Positions 7,597-15,854 of a stretch of DNA of 37,738 bases are shown in pieces; positions within the stretch are counted from its first letter, which is position 1; each line of letters begins with the position of its first letter. Source of the DNA: Sulfurospirillum sp. Its GTDB lineage: Bacteria; Campylobacterota; Campylobacteria; Campylobacterales; Sulfurospirillaceae. The translations under genes were made by a program, and so were the position numbers. The stretch covers positions 1-37,738 of the forward strand of contig JADGDR010000016.1 of the NCBI GenBank assembly GCA_016744795.1. The letters run 5' to 3'. The notes under the pieces were generated by a model that ran no database searches, was not told the origin of the DNA, and worked only from the letters and a program-made list of their open reading frames with translations.

Positions 7597-8923
7597 TCCT
7601 CTATTTTTATCTGTTGTATTAATTGCCATTATGTTTTTCTTTTTACTTAGTTCTATTTGGATAGGCTCGGCACTTATGCTAACAGGAGTTGCAGGAATGT
7701 TTTTGTTTGAACATAACCTTCCTCCCACAATTAGTATTTTTCAAAAAACTGGTGACTTATTAGCCGGTTCACTTTATGATTCTTTGAATTCTTGGTCACT
7801 TGCAGCCTTGCCTATGTTTATTTTGATGGGAGAGATTTTATATCATTCATCTATATCAACTAAACTTTTAAATGGACTTATGCCATGGCTTTCAAAAGTA
7901 CCTGGTCGTCTTTTACATGTAAACGTTGCAGCATGTTCACTTTTTGCAGCAGTTTCAGGCTCATCAGCGGCTACAACTGTAACAGTTGGTAAGATAACAT
8001 TAGGAGAGCTGAAAAGTAGAGGATATAGCAAAAAACTAGCTATTGGTTCACTCGCAGGAAGTGGAACTTTAGGGTTTTTGATTCCTCCAAGTTTGATTAT
8101 GATTATTTATGGAGTTCTCTCCGATGTTTCAATTGGTAAACTTTTTATAGCTGGAATTATACCAGGACTTCTACTTGCAACTTCATATTCAATTTATATT
8201 ATGATTGTTTCATATTTTGATAAATCTACAGTTCCTGCAGAGGAAGAGCATTTTACAAATATGGATAGATTGATGTCTTTAAAAGACTTGGCTCCTATAT
8301 TTTCTTTAATTATTTTGGTTATGGGAAGTATATATGGTGGTTTTGCAACTCCAACAGAAGCTGCCGCTTTAGGTGTTATGGGTGCAATTGCTCTTGCTGT
8401 ATTTTTCAAAAGTTTTAGTTGGAATATATTTAAAGATTCCCTTTTAAATGCCGTAAAAACTACAGTTATGATTAGTTTTATAATTGCAGGTGCTGGTTTT
8501 TTATCTCAAGTTGTTGGATTTTTAGGAATTGCAAGAGCTATTAGTGAGTTTATTGGAGGACTTGGGCTTTCTCCTTATATGCTGATTCTTGTTATTGGGC
8601 TTATGTATATTGTTTTAGGTATGATTTTAGATGGAATTTCTATTGTTGTTATGACTTTGCCTATTGTTTTACCTATTATAGTTATGGCTGGGTTTGATCC
8701 TCTTTGGTTTGGTATATTTCTTGTTTTTATGGTAGAAGTTTCTCAGATAACACCGCCTGTAGGCTTTTCTCTCTTTGTTATACAAAGCATCAGTGGGGAA
8801 AATATAGGTTATATTTTAAAGGCAACTTTTCCATTTTTTATCATTATGATTTTAATTGTTATGCTTATTACCTTTTTTCCAGAAATTGTATCGTATCTGC
8901 CTAAAAAAATGATGGGAATGTAA
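7586..8923 (+). CDS. dctM: TRAP transporter large permease (DctM family)
   Basis: 445 residues, hydrophobic throughout, with the length and ~12-helix pattern of DctM, the translocating subunit. Family marks: SGSSAATTVTVGKITLGELKSRGYSKKLAIGSLAGSG (split here by the family's loop), LIPPSLIMIIYGVLSDVSIGKLFIAG, FATPTEAAALGV and the C-terminal VEVSQITPPVGFSLFVIQ. AAAGGA lies upstream of the ATG. A small imperfect hairpin (CTAATTT..AAATTAG, 8955-8973) follows the gene and might weaken read-through to the DUF1445 gene. Confidence 0.92.
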   Translation: MITDPLFLSVVLIAIMFFFLLSSIWIGSALMLTGVAGMFLFEHNLPPTISIFQKTGDLLAGSLYDSLNSWSLAALPMFILMGEILYHSSISTKLLNGLMPWLSKVPGRLLHVNVAACSLFAAVSGSSAATTVTVGKITLGELKSRGYSKKLAIGSLAGSGTLGFLIPPSLIMIIYGVLSDVSIGKLFIAGIIPGLLLATSYSIYIMIVSYFDKSTVPAEEEHFTNMDRLMSLKDLAPIFSLIILVMGSIYGGFATPTEAAALGVMGAIALAVFFKSFSWNIFKDSLLNAVKTTVMISFIIAGAGFLSQVVGFLGIARAISEFIGGLGLSPYMLILVIGLMYIVLGMILDGISIVVMTLPIVLPIIVMAGFDPLWFGIFLVFMVEVSQITPPVGFSLFVIQSISGENIGYILKATFPFFIIMILIVMLITFFPEIVSYLPKKMMGM

Positions 8924-9004
8924 AAGAGTGTTGTTTTTTGTGAAGTTTTTGCTAATTTTCTATAAATTAGTCTATTTTTAGTAGAATATGTTTAAAGGAC
9001 TAAA

Positions 9005-9772
9005 ATGACAGCAAAAGAATTTAGAAAATCAATAGCAAAAGGTGAGTTTAATAAACCTACAGCAGGTTATTGTAGTGGGCATGTTCAAGCAAATATGCTT
9101 GTATTGCCAAAAGAATATGCTGACTCTTTTGAAGAGTTTGCAAAGAAGAATTCAAAAGCAATTCCTGTTTTAGAAATTGTAAAAGGTTCACACTACTCTG
9201 AAACTTTAGCAAAAGGAGCGAACCTTTTAAACGAGCTTCCTTCTTATGACATTATCGAAAATGGTAAAGTTATAAAAAGTGTGAAAAGCATTGAAGAGTA
9301 CTATAGTGATGATTTTGTGTTTTTCTTAATTGGGTGTAGTTTTACTTTTGAAACATCTTTGTTAAAAAGTGGAATTAGCTTACGTCATGTAGATTTAAAA
9401 TCAAACGTTACTATGTTTGATACAAATATAGAGTTAATTCCTGTTGATATGTTTAAAGGCAAAATGGTAGTTTCAATGAGACCTATTAAAAAACAAAGAG
9501 TAGCAGATGCTTGTGTAGTGACAAGCCATTATCCCGATATGCATGGAACTCCTATTCAAGTGGGATACCCTGAGATGATAGGAATAAAAGATTTGCAGAT
9601 TCCAGATTATGGAGATAAAGTTGAAATTAAAGATGATGAGATACCTCTTTTTTGGCCTTGTGGTGTAACTCCTCAAAATGTTTTAAAAGAAGTGAAACTT
9701 CCATTTGCCATAACTCATAGTCCCGGATATATGTTTGTATCAGATAAAAAAGATTCAGATTATTTTGTTTAA
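9005..9772 (+). CDS. DUF1445 protein (YcsI type), N-terminal half of D-glutamate cyclase
   Basis: 255 residues, full length for DUF1445. Diagnostic blocks: GYCSGHVQANMLVLPKEYA (~21-39), FFLIGCSFTFETSLL (~100-114), the MRPI block (~158), a TSHYPDMHGTP block with the conserved histidine, FWPCGVTPQ and ITHSPGYMFVSD near the C-terminus. B. subtilis YcsI belongs here and sits in the ycsF-kipI-kipA operon; in mammals the same domain is the N-terminal half of mitochondrial D-glutamate cyclase, which turns D-glutamate into 5-oxo-D-proline. Neighbours fit: the DUF4392 half follows, then the three 5-oxoprolinase genes. An AAAGGAC ribosome site precedes the ATG. The hydro-lyase label often given to this family is weaker than the cyclase link. 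Confidence 0.85.
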   Translation: MTAKEFRKSIAKGEFNKPTAGYCSGHVQANMLVLPKEYADSFEEFAKKNSKAIPVLEIVKGSHYSETLAKGANLLNELPSYDIIENGKVIKSVKSIEEYYSDDFVFFLIGCSFTFETSLLKSGISLRHVDLKSNVTMFDTNIELIPVDMFKGKMVVSMRPIKKQRVADACVVTSHYPDMHGTPIQVGYPEMIGIKDLQIPDYGDKVEIKDDEIPLFWPCGVTPQNVLKEVKLPFAITHSPGYMFVSDKKDSDYFV

Positions 9773-9784
9773 GCTAAGCACTTA

Positions 9785-9813
9785 TTGACCACTTTATATT
9801 GATAAAATATAAT
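9785..9813 (+). promoter_or_regulatory. strong sigma-70-type promoter ahead of the DUF4392 gene
   Basis: TTGACC (9785-9790), 17-bp spacer, TATAAT (9808-9813). This is the best -35/-10 pair seen in the window. It would start transcription near 9820, leaving a leader of about 75 nt before the ATG at 9897, and gives the cyclase C-half and pxpABC a promoter separate from that of the transporter. Confidence 0.7.
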
Positions 9814-9856
9814 CTATTGTAGTATACTATTTTAAATTAATAGAGGATGTATTGAG

Positions 9857-9904
9857 ATGAAATTGTTTTTTAATATTAATAGTTATTTAGTTTATTATGT
9901 GTAA
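9857..9904 (+). CDS. possible 15-codon leader ORF overlapping the DUF4392 start
   Basis: A GAGG-type ribosome site precedes ATG at 9857; the peptide reads MKLFFNINSYLVYYV and its stop (9902-9904) overlaps the first codons of the next gene (ATG 9897), which lacks a good ribosome site of its own. This suggests translational coupling or a leader peptide. It could equally be chance in AT-rich DNA. Confidence 0.3.
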   Translation: MKLFFNINSYLVYYV

Positions 9905-10700
9905 ATCTATTGATGAGATTATACTCCAACACTCTACTAGAGGAATGGATATTTTGCAAACAAAATATCCAAAAGAGCACTGTAAAGAAGCAGTAAAAGC
10001 TTTTAAAAAACTAAAAAAGGGAGTAATCTTCCTTTATACTGGTTTTTATGTTGGTGGTTTTGCAGAGACTGATGGACCTATAGGAACCTATTTTCTCGCA
10101 TGTACCCTAAACTCTTTGGGATATAAATCAATCATTATAACTGATAAGTTTTGTAAAAATTATTTTAAAGAGATAGAGACTCTTTATATTCCACTTAATG
10201 GATATAATAAAGATTATTATGAGACAATATTAGATGAATATAATCCAATTTGTCACTTTTCAATAGAGAGGTGTGGAAAAAATGCTGAGGGATTATATGC
10301 AAATATGAGAGGGGTAGACATAACTGAGTTTACATCCCCTGTAGATGAGCTTTTTATGCTTGGAGCGAAAACTAAACCAACTTTTGCTATTGGTGATGGT
10401 GGAAATGAGCTTGGTCTTGGTAACTTTGCAGATTCTGTAAAAAAAGATCTCTGTCTCACTCCTTGTGTAATAAAATCTGATTTCCCCATAATTGCTAGTG
10501 TATCAAATTGGGGTGCTTATGGTTTTATAGCCTATCTTGAAAAAGAGTTATTACCAAACTTTGATGAAGTAGATGAGTATTTGGAATTTATAGTTAGTCT
10601 AGGCTCAATTGATGGCGTGAGTAGAAAAAATGAGAAAACAGTAGATGGTAAAGATTGGGATATAGAAAAAAATATACTTGAAGATTTAAAAAGGTCATAA
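9897..10700 (+). CDS. DUF4392 protein, C-terminal half of D-glutamate cyclase
   Basis: 267 residues. Family blocks seen: FLYTGFYVGGFAETDGPIGTYFLA (split by the family's glycine loop, ~47-68), FSIERCGKNAEGLYANMRG (~121-139), FAIGDGGNELGLGNF (~165-179), SNWGAYGF, and a C-terminal SIDGVSRKNEKTVDG. These match the DUF4392 domain that forms the C-terminal half of mammalian D-glutamate cyclase, where it is fused to DUF1445; here the two halves are neighbouring genes 124 bp apart. Predicted role: cyclisation of D-glutamate to 5-oxo-D-proline, or binding of the acid, together with the DUF1445 partner. The start ATG lacks a clear ribosome site but overlaps a short leader ORF. Stop is 1 bp before pxpA. 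Confidence 0.85.
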   Translation: MCKSIDEIILQHSTRGMDILQTKYPKEHCKEAVKAFKKLKKGVIFLYTGFYVGGFAETDGPIGTYFLACTLNSLGYKSIIITDKFCKNYFKEIETLYIPLNGYNKDYYETILDEYNPICHFSIERCGKNAEGLYANMRGVDITEFTSPVDELFMLGAKTKPTFAIGDGGNELGLGNFADSVKKDLCLTPCVIKSDFPIIASVSNWGAYGFIAYLEKELLPNFDEVDEYLEFIVSLGSIDGVSRKNEKTVDGKDWDIEKNILEDLKRS

Positions 10701-10701
10701 A

Positions 10702-11430
10702 ATGAAGTTAAATTGTGATTTAGGTGAGAGTTTTGGTCCTTGGAAGATGGGAATTGATGAGGCTATAATGCCATTAATAGATAGTGCGAACATAGCCTGT
10801 GGTTTTCATGCATCAGACCCAGTTATTATGCAACATACTGTTAAGCTTGCTTTAAAACATGGTGTTAGCATTGGAGCACATCCAGGTTATCCTGATTTGG
10901 TTGGATTTGGACGAAGAAGTATAGCTTGTACTCCAAAAGAGATAGAAGCATTTTTGATATATCAATGTGGAGCATTAGATGCTATATGTAAAGCTCAGGG
11001 TACAAAAATTGAGTATGTAAAACCTCATGGAGCTTTGTATAATGATATGATGAAAAATGATACAGTTTTTATGGCACTTGTGCAGGGTTTATCAAAGTAT
11101 AGAAAAGATTTAAAGCTTATGATACTTTCAACCAATAGAAATATTCATTTTAAAGAATTAGCCAAACCTTATGGAATAAAACTTATATATGAAGTATTTG
11201 CCGATAGGGCTTACACAAAAGAGGGTTTATTGGTTCCTCGCACAGAAAATGGCAGTGTTATAGAGTCTACAGATGAAATTTTAGAGCGTATAGAGATGCT
11301 TCAAAAACAGAAAAAATTAAAAACAATATGTGGTAAAAAGATAGAGCTTCAAGCAGATTCAATGTGTGTACATGGTGACAATCAAAAGGCAGTTGAGTTG
11401 GTAAGAGCTTTAAGAGAATATATTGGGTAG
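10702..11430 (+). CDS. pxpA: 5-oxoprolinase subunit A (LamB/YcsF family)
   Basis: 242 residues. Part of the ATP-dependent PxpABC enzyme that opens 5-oxoproline (pyroglutamate) to glutamate in the cytoplasm. Motifs: NCDLGESFG (~4-12), ANIACGFHASDP (~29-40), GAHPGYPD (~58-65), YVKPHGALYND (~105-115), FADRAY and SMCVHGDN near the C-terminus. These are the metal/ligand-lining blocks of the LamB/YcsF barrel. It is encoded directly after the D-glutamate cyclase half and before pxpB, so the enzyme is set to consume the cyclase product. Confidence 0.92.
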   Translation: MKLNCDLGESFGPWKMGIDEAIMPLIDSANIACGFHASDPVIMQHTVKLALKHGVSIGAHPGYPDLVGFGRRSIACTPKEIEAFLIYQCGALDAICKAQGTKIEYVKPHGALYNDMMKNDTVFMALVQGLSKYRKDLKLMILSTNRNIHFKELAKPYGIKLIYEVFADRAYTKEGLLVPRTENGSVIESTDEILERIEMLQKQKKLKTICGKKIELQADSMCVHGDNQKAVELVRALREYIG

Positions 11431-11444
11431 TAAAAGGGGTATGA

Positions 11445-12128
11445 ATGCGTTGTTTTAGTGTGGCTTCGGTTGACTCAGTCATTATCTACTTTGGTCAAGA
11501 TATATCACAAAGTATAGCAAAAGAGGTACGTAAAACTTTTTATACCTTAAAAGATGCAAAACTTGAACACATAACGGAGATAGTTCCATCGTATACTTCT
11601 ATTATGGTTAGTTATGATTTTTTAAAAGTTAGCTACAAACAAATATGCAAAGAGATAGATGAGGTGCTAGAATATAATGACGAATCATACAATGAAGTTA
11701 CAACACGTTTAGTTAATGTTCCTGTTTATTATGGTTTAGAGGTTGGTTTAGATTTGGAAAGCTTAGCGAAGATGAAAAACAGAACTATACAGGAGATTAT
11801 ATCTTTACATGTAAACAAAGAGTACTTTGTATATGCCATAGGATTTAGCCCGGGATTTCCATATATGGGAGAGGTTGATGCTGCTCTAGCAAGCCCACGA
11901 CTTGCAAACCCAAGAGCAAAAGTTCCTAAGGGTAGCGTCGGTATTGCCGATAATCAAACAGCTATTTATCCTCAATTAAGTCCTGGTGGTTGGCAAATTT
12001 TAGGAAGAACTCCAACAGAAATGTTTGATACCTCTTATGATGGTTTTTCTTATTTAAAAGTTGGAGATAAAGTAAAGTTTGAGCCTATTAGCAAAGAAAA
12101 TTTTTTAGAGCTTGGAGGTGAAATATGA
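11445..12128 (+). CDS. pxpB: 5-oxoprolinase subunit B (KipI family)
   Basis: 227 residues. KipI/allophanate hydrolase subunit 1 fold: N-terminal VDSVIIYFG, a middle YYGLEVGLDLESLA, and the cyclophilin-like block FSPGFPYMGEVD, RAKVPKGSVGIADNQTAIYP and SPGGWQILGRTP (~125-195). Pairs with PxpC in the oxoprolinase complex; KipI was first named as a sporulation kinase inhibitor in Bacillus, which does not apply here. The 3' end overlaps pxpC by 4 bp (ATGA). Contains a TTTACATGTAAA copy at 11804-11815. Confidence 0.92.
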   Translation: MRCFSVASVDSVIIYFGQDISQSIAKEVRKTFYTLKDAKLEHITEIVPSYTSIMVSYDFLKVSYKQICKEIDEVLEYNDESYNEVTTRLVNVPVYYGLEVGLDLESLAKMKNRTIQEIISLHVNKEYFVYAIGFSPGFPYMGEVDAALASPRLANPRAKVPKGSVGIADNQTAIYPQLSPGGWQILGRTPTEMFDTSYDGFSYLKVGDKVKFEPISKENFLELGGEI

Positions 12129-13033
12129 GAAGTGGTTTTGAAGTAATCACAGCTGGTATTCAAGCAACTATCCAAGATTTGGGGCGTATTGGTTTAGCTC
12201 AAATTGGAGTAAGTTTGGCAGGTGCTATGGATGAGTTTGCGTTTAGCCATGCCAATAAACTTTTAGATAATAAATATGGTACAAATATGCTTGAAGTCGT
12301 ATTTGGTGGTGTAAAACTAAAATCAATAGGTTCAACTACAATAGTCCTAACAGGGGCAAAGGTAGATGCCAAAATCAATAATAAAGTGATAGAGATATGG
12401 AAAACATATAAAATAAACGATGGAGATGTCCTTAGTCTAGGATTTGCTACAAGTGGAGCAAGAGTATACATAGCTGTTAAAGGTGGTTTTGATGTTAAGC
12501 AAGAGTATGGTAGTTGTTCTGTTAGTATCAAAGAAAAATTAGGTGGAAAACCTTTACATGTAAAGCAGTTTTTACCGTTTACATGTAAAGAATTAAAAAA
12601 TATTAGAAAATTGTCAAAAAGATACCAGCCTGATTATGATAAAGTACTTACCTTAAGAATCGTAGCCGGGTATCAGTGGGATATGTTTGAAAAAAATCAA
12701 AGAGATAAATTTTTCAAAACTACATATAGAGTATCTGGGCAAAATGATAGAATGGGTTATCGTTTGAGTGGTGAGAAGATAAGCTCAACTTGTAAGGGAA
12801 TAGTCTCTGAACCCATTGCCTATGGTTCAGTACAAATTCCAGCTCATGGTGAGCCAATAGTGCTTTTAAAAGAGAGACAGACCATAGGAGGTTATCCCAA
12901 AATCGGTTGCGTTATACCAGTAGACTGTTTTAGATTGGCTCAAGCAAAACAAGATTCTGAAGTTAATTTTGAACTTATAGACCTTGATAAAGCTAGAGAG
13001 ATAAATAGAAAGTTTTATAAATTTTTTAAATAA
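12125..13033 (+). CDS. pxpC: 5-oxoprolinase subunit C (KipA family)
   Basis: 302 residues, usual length for KipA/allophanate hydrolase subunit 2 proteins. Marks: TIQDLGRIGLAQIGVSLAGAMDEFAFSHAN (split; ~16-45), MLEVVFGG, RMGYRLSG (~213-220), SEPIAYGSVQIPAHGEPIVLL (~229-249, split) and QTIGGYPKIG. With PxpA and PxpB it forms the pyroglutamate-opening enzyme. Two exact TTTACATGTAAA palindromes lie 13 bp apart inside the gene (12553 and 12578), read in two different frames. Confidence 0.92.
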   Translation: MRSGFEVITAGIQATIQDLGRIGLAQIGVSLAGAMDEFAFSHANKLLDNKYGTNMLEVVFGGVKLKSIGSTTIVLTGAKVDAKINNKVIEIWKTYKINDGDVLSLGFATSGARVYIAVKGGFDVKQEYGSCSVSIKEKLGGKPLHVKQFLPFTCKELKNIRKLSKRYQPDYDKVLTLRIVAGYQWDMFEKNQRDKFFKTTYRVSGQNDRMGYRLSGEKISSTCKGIVSEPIAYGSVQIPAHGEPIVLLKERQTIGGYPKIGCVIPVDCFRLAQAKQDSEVNFELIDLDKAREINRKFYKFFK

Positions 13034-13043
13034 GGAGTTTTTA

Positions 13044-13895
13044 ATGTTACCTAAAAAAATGTTTTTCCCAATAGGTGGTGGTGAAGAGTTAAAAGAGAGG
13101 ATACATGGAGCGTTGCTTGTATCTAAGCATTTTAATACTCATTTAGAAGTGTTGATTTCTCATGCTAGTATAAGAAATTCAATTCCTGAGGGAATTGCTT
13201 TACCTGAAGAGGTGTTAAAACGGCTGAGCAATATTGAAGAAAACAATCTTCAAAGAGAGTTGAGTATTCATGAAGGCATATTCAACAAATGTTGTATGGA
13301 GTTAGGAGTAGGCATAAGCTCATCAGCTTTATCAGATAAATGTACAGCACATTTAAATGTAGGTGCAGGAACAAGAAGTACACTCGTAGCACAGCAGTCA
13401 AAATTTTGTGATATGGTTATAGCCGCTGCTCCACCAAAAGGTGTTGCTACTGCAACTTTTCAAGCCACTGTTTTACAAAGTGGAAAGCCTGTAATGGTTA
13501 TTCCTAGGATTATGAAAGAGTTTAAAGTTGATAATATAATGATAGGTTGGAATAACTCTCCACAAGCTTCTAGAGCTATATCTGAGGCTATTCCTCTTTT
13601 AAAACAAGCTAAAAGAGTTCACATTGTATCGTCAAAAGCATATACAACCGAGAATCTATCAAGAATAAAAGATTTAAGAAATTATTTGGCTCTGCATGAT
13701 ATAGACGCTACGTTTGAGCTTGTAAAAACTACATTTGTTCCAGGTGAAGCATTATTGAAAAGTGCACAAAAAGATGATTTTGATTTGATAGTTGCTGGAG
13801 CTTATGGACAAAAAGGATTTAAAGAGATGATGTTTGGAGGATCTGCACGATACTTATTGCAACACACAACTATTCCTACATTAGTAGCTCACTAA
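13044..13895 (+). CDS. tandem universal stress protein (UspA family)
   Basis: 283 residues made of two Usp domains (~1-155 and ~160-283). The second carries the nucleotide-binding pattern G-x2-G-x9-G-S/T as GAYGQKGFKEMMFGGS (~252-267), after DLIVAGAYG; the first has a degenerate version (DMVIAAAP). It has an AAGGAG ribosome site, follows pxpC by 10 bp, and is the last gene before the terminator at 13901, so it belongs to the operon. Its role there is unknown; tandem Usps often accompany transporter or metabolic operons. Confidence 0.85.
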   Translation: MLPKKMFFPIGGGEELKERIHGALLVSKHFNTHLEVLISHASIRNSIPEGIALPEEVLKRLSNIEENNLQRELSIHEGIFNKCCMELGVGISSSALSDKCTAHLNVGAGTRSTLVAQQSKFCDMVIAAAPPKGVATATFQATVLQSGKPVMVIPRIMKEFKVDNIMIGWNNSPQASRAISEAIPLLKQAKRVHIVSSKAYTTENLSRIKDLRNYLALHDIDATFELVKTTFVPGEALLKSAQKDDFDLIVAGAYGQKGFKEMMFGGSARYLLQHTTIPTLVAH

Positions 13896-13900
13896 TAGTA

Positions 13901-13926
13901 AGAGTGTGCCTTTTGGCACACTCTTT
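13901..13926 (+). terminator. strong terminator of the pxp operon
   Basis: Perfect 10-bp stem AGAGTGTGCC (13901-13910) and GGCACACTCT (13915-13924), TTTT loop. The right arm runs directly into a TTTACATGTAAA palindrome (13924-13935). It sits between convergent genes; A/T tracts on both sides are short, so it may work for both strands. Confidence 0.85.
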
Positions 13927-13937
13927 ACATGTAAAGG

Positions 13938-15134
13938 TTATTTTTCCTTATTGATGGCATCTTTAGCGCTTTTTATAGCGTTATCTATAACATTTTTGGC
14001 AACTTCCCAAGCATGATTTCCTAGGCGTTTTGCCTCTTTTGTTGCATTTTTTGTTCTCTCACCTTGTTTTATAGATTCTAGTTTTTCTGAAGCAATTTTT
14101 TCTAATTCTTCTATCTTTTTTTCTGCTTTTTTAATAAACTCATTGTCTGATATGTTTAATTCTTCTATCTTTTCACTTAGAGTTTCTCTCGCTTCAATTG
14201 CTACTCTTCTGACTTTTGCTAAAGAGTTGTCAATATCATTTGTAAGAATATCTTCTATGATTTGTATTGAGATACCTTTTGAACTCTCTTTTGCATTTTT
14301 TATTACTTCTACAAATTCATTGTCTATGCCTATAAGTTCTTTTTTTATAGTATTTAAATCTTGGTCTTCTGCTTCTTCTGGAGCAAATTTAAGTTCATTT
14401 TTGAAGTTGTCTATTGCTTTTGCCATACCTTCTTTAGTCCCGTGGATTGTTCCACTTAAAAGACTTCTTGCATTTCCTTGGTCTTCATCTGCTATCTCAA
14501 TAGCAACTTCAAGTATGCTATTTGTTATGTCTAAAAATCTGTTTTTTGAGAAGTCACCCTCATTTATGGTTTGGAAAGTTATGTTTTTTGTGATTTCAAA
14601 AACAGTATCTTCTATGTCTTTTGAATATTCAAGTGTGGTTAAAAGAGCTTCACTTGTAGTCTCTTTTAAGATACCTAACATTTCAACGCCTCTTAATTTT
14701 GTATTGTGCAGGGCTTTGAGTGATTCTTTAGCTACTGTTTCATCCATATTTTCTATATGAGCTTCAAGTATGTTAAAAGTACCGAGTATCGTTTTTCTTA
14801 TATTGTCTTTTTGTTTTGCTATTGATTTTTCTAATTGCTCTTTTTCGTAAATACTTTTGTATAAAAACTCTTCTTTATCATAACTTGCTGCTTTTATAAG
14901 TCCATCTATGACAGCGTCTATATTTTTTGTATTATTTAGATTTTCACTTTGTAAGATTCTATTGAACATCTCAAAAAGCTCACCCAAGCGTACTTGGATA
15001 TGTGCATCGTCTTTTAGTCTTTGAATTTTCTTTTTAGATAATTCAAAAGTAAGCTCACTGATAGTTGAAAAAAGTTTAGGGTTTTCACTATTTTCTTTTA
15101 ATGTTGCACTGAATATATTTTGTATTGTTTTCAT
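13938..15134 (-). CDS. long helical (coiled-coil) cytoplasmic protein, unknown function
   Basis: 398 residues, almost wholly charged alpha helix, no signal peptide or membrane segment, no Cys. Glu/Lys-rich heptad-like stretches are clear at ~95-115 and ~325-365 (KIEELNISDNEFIKKAEKKI, EKIASEKLESI), ending in a basic amphipathic tail (AWEVAKNVIDNAIKSAKDAI). The design recalls phasin-like or apolipoprotein-like surface-binding proteins, but I recognise no family. It starts 11 bp after the DUF493 gene and is probably the last gene of the minus-strand operon with moaC. Confidence 0.7.
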   Translation of the reverse strand: MKTIQNIFSATLKENSENPKLFSTISELTFELSKKKIQRLKDDAHIQVRLGELFEMFNRILQSENLNNTKNIDAVIDGLIKAASYDKEEFLYKSIYEKEQLEKSIAKQKDNIRKTILGTFNILEAHIENMDETVAKESLKALHNTKLRGVEMLGILKETTSEALLTTLEYSKDIEDTVFEITKNITFQTINEGDFSKNRFLDITNSILEVAIEIADEDQGNARSLLSGTIHGTKEGMAKAIDNFKNELKFAPEEAEDQDLNTIKKELIGIDNEFVEVIKNAKESSKGISIQIIEDILTNDIDNSLAKVRRVAIEARETLSEKIEELNISDNEFIKKAEKKIEELEKIASEKLESIKQGERTKNATKEAKRLGNHAWEVAKNVIDNAIKSAKDAINKEK

Positions 15135-15145
15135 CTTAGACCTTT

Positions 15146-15415
15146 TTATAGCACAAATTTTATAGATTCGTGTTTTTTCAGTTCTTCAAAAACTGCTTTT
15201 CTGTCTTCGTCACTATGTACTAGTGTTGAAACAGTATGACTTTGGTATTTTCCTGTTTTACTATTGTTTGATTTTCTTATAGAGTGTTCTCTTTTTTCGA
15301 GGATACTTGCAACAATTTTGCTTATATCATGATGAGACTCTAATATGGTTTTGTACTCCCATTTACATGGGTAGTCTAGTTTAAGATCTTTTGAATTCAC
15401 CACTTTTTCCACCAC
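15146..15415 (-). CDS. DUF493 / HP0495-YbeD family protein
   Basis: 89 residues. The [12 protein letters not shown] block followed by a ferredoxin-like alpha/beta fold ([47 protein letters not shown]) matches the small DUF493 family typified by H. pylori HP0495 and E. coli YbeD, thought to be a regulatory ACT-like fold of unknown ligand. The ATG at 15415 makes a 35-bp overlap with moaC; a GTG five codons in would shorten the overlap and is a plausible alternative start. Confidence 0.8.
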   Translation of the reverse strand: MVEKVVNSKDLKLDYPCKWEYKTILESHHDISKIVASILEKREHSIRKSNNSKTGKYQSHTVSTLVHSDEDRKAVFEELKKHESIKFVL

Positions 15416-15854
15416 ATTTTGATTCTAATTGGATATCAGAGATAACCATTGATTTGTCGATAGCTTTTGCCATATCATAAATAGTAAGAAGACCGATGCT
15501 TACACCAGTAAGTGCTTCCATTTCGACACCTGTTTGACCTTTTAGTTTTGCTGTCACACTAAGCTTAAATCCAGGAAGTTCAGGAACTTCATCGACGTTT
15601 ACATTAACACCAGTAAGCATTAAAGGATGACACATAGGTATTAAATCACTTGTTTTTTTAGTTCCTAGAATTGCGGCTATTACAGCTGTCTGTATAACAG
15701 GACCTTTTTTTGCCTTTTCACCTACTATCATGTCGTATGCTACTTGGCTCATAGTTATTTTACCACTCGCTACTGCAATTCTGGTTGTATCTTCTTTATT
15801 AGATACATCGACCATTTTGGGTCTGTCTTTTTCATCTAGGTGAGTCAAATTCAT
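15381..15854 (-). CDS. moaC: cyclic pyranopterin monophosphate synthase (molybdenum cofactor)
   Basis: 157 residues, usual MoaC length. Converts the MoaA product to cyclic pyranopterin monophosphate in molybdopterin synthesis. Motifs: [20 protein letters not shown] (~14-33), [14 protein letters not shown] (~77-90, His-Pro in the active site), [23 protein letters not shown] (~114-136, split) and the C-terminal [12 protein letters not shown] with the catalytic Lys-Gly-Gly region. Overlaps the upstream exporter gene by 4 bp. No other moa gene is in the window. Confidence 0.95.
   Translation of the reverse strand: MNLTHLDEKDRPKMVDVSNKEDTTRIAVASGKITMSQVAYDMIVGEKAKKGPVIQTAVIAAILGTKKTSDLIPMCHPLMLTGVNVNVDEVPELPGFKLSVTAKLKGQTGVEMEALTGVSIGLLTIYDMAKAIDKSMVISDIQLESKCGGKSGEFKRS

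Noticed and set aside
8704-8904. Second ORF inside dctM on the same strand.
   Set aside because: Out-of-frame overlap with the well-matched DctM C-terminus; no ribosome site.
12553-12589. Paired palindromes inside pxpC as a regulator operator.
   Set aside because: Identical palindromes occur in many unrelated genes and in terminators, so a gene-specific operator is unlikely.
14143-14760. Plus-strand ORF of 205 codons.
   Set aside because: Shadow of the helical protein on the minus strand; Ser/Phe-rich composition is that of reversed Lys/Glu codons.
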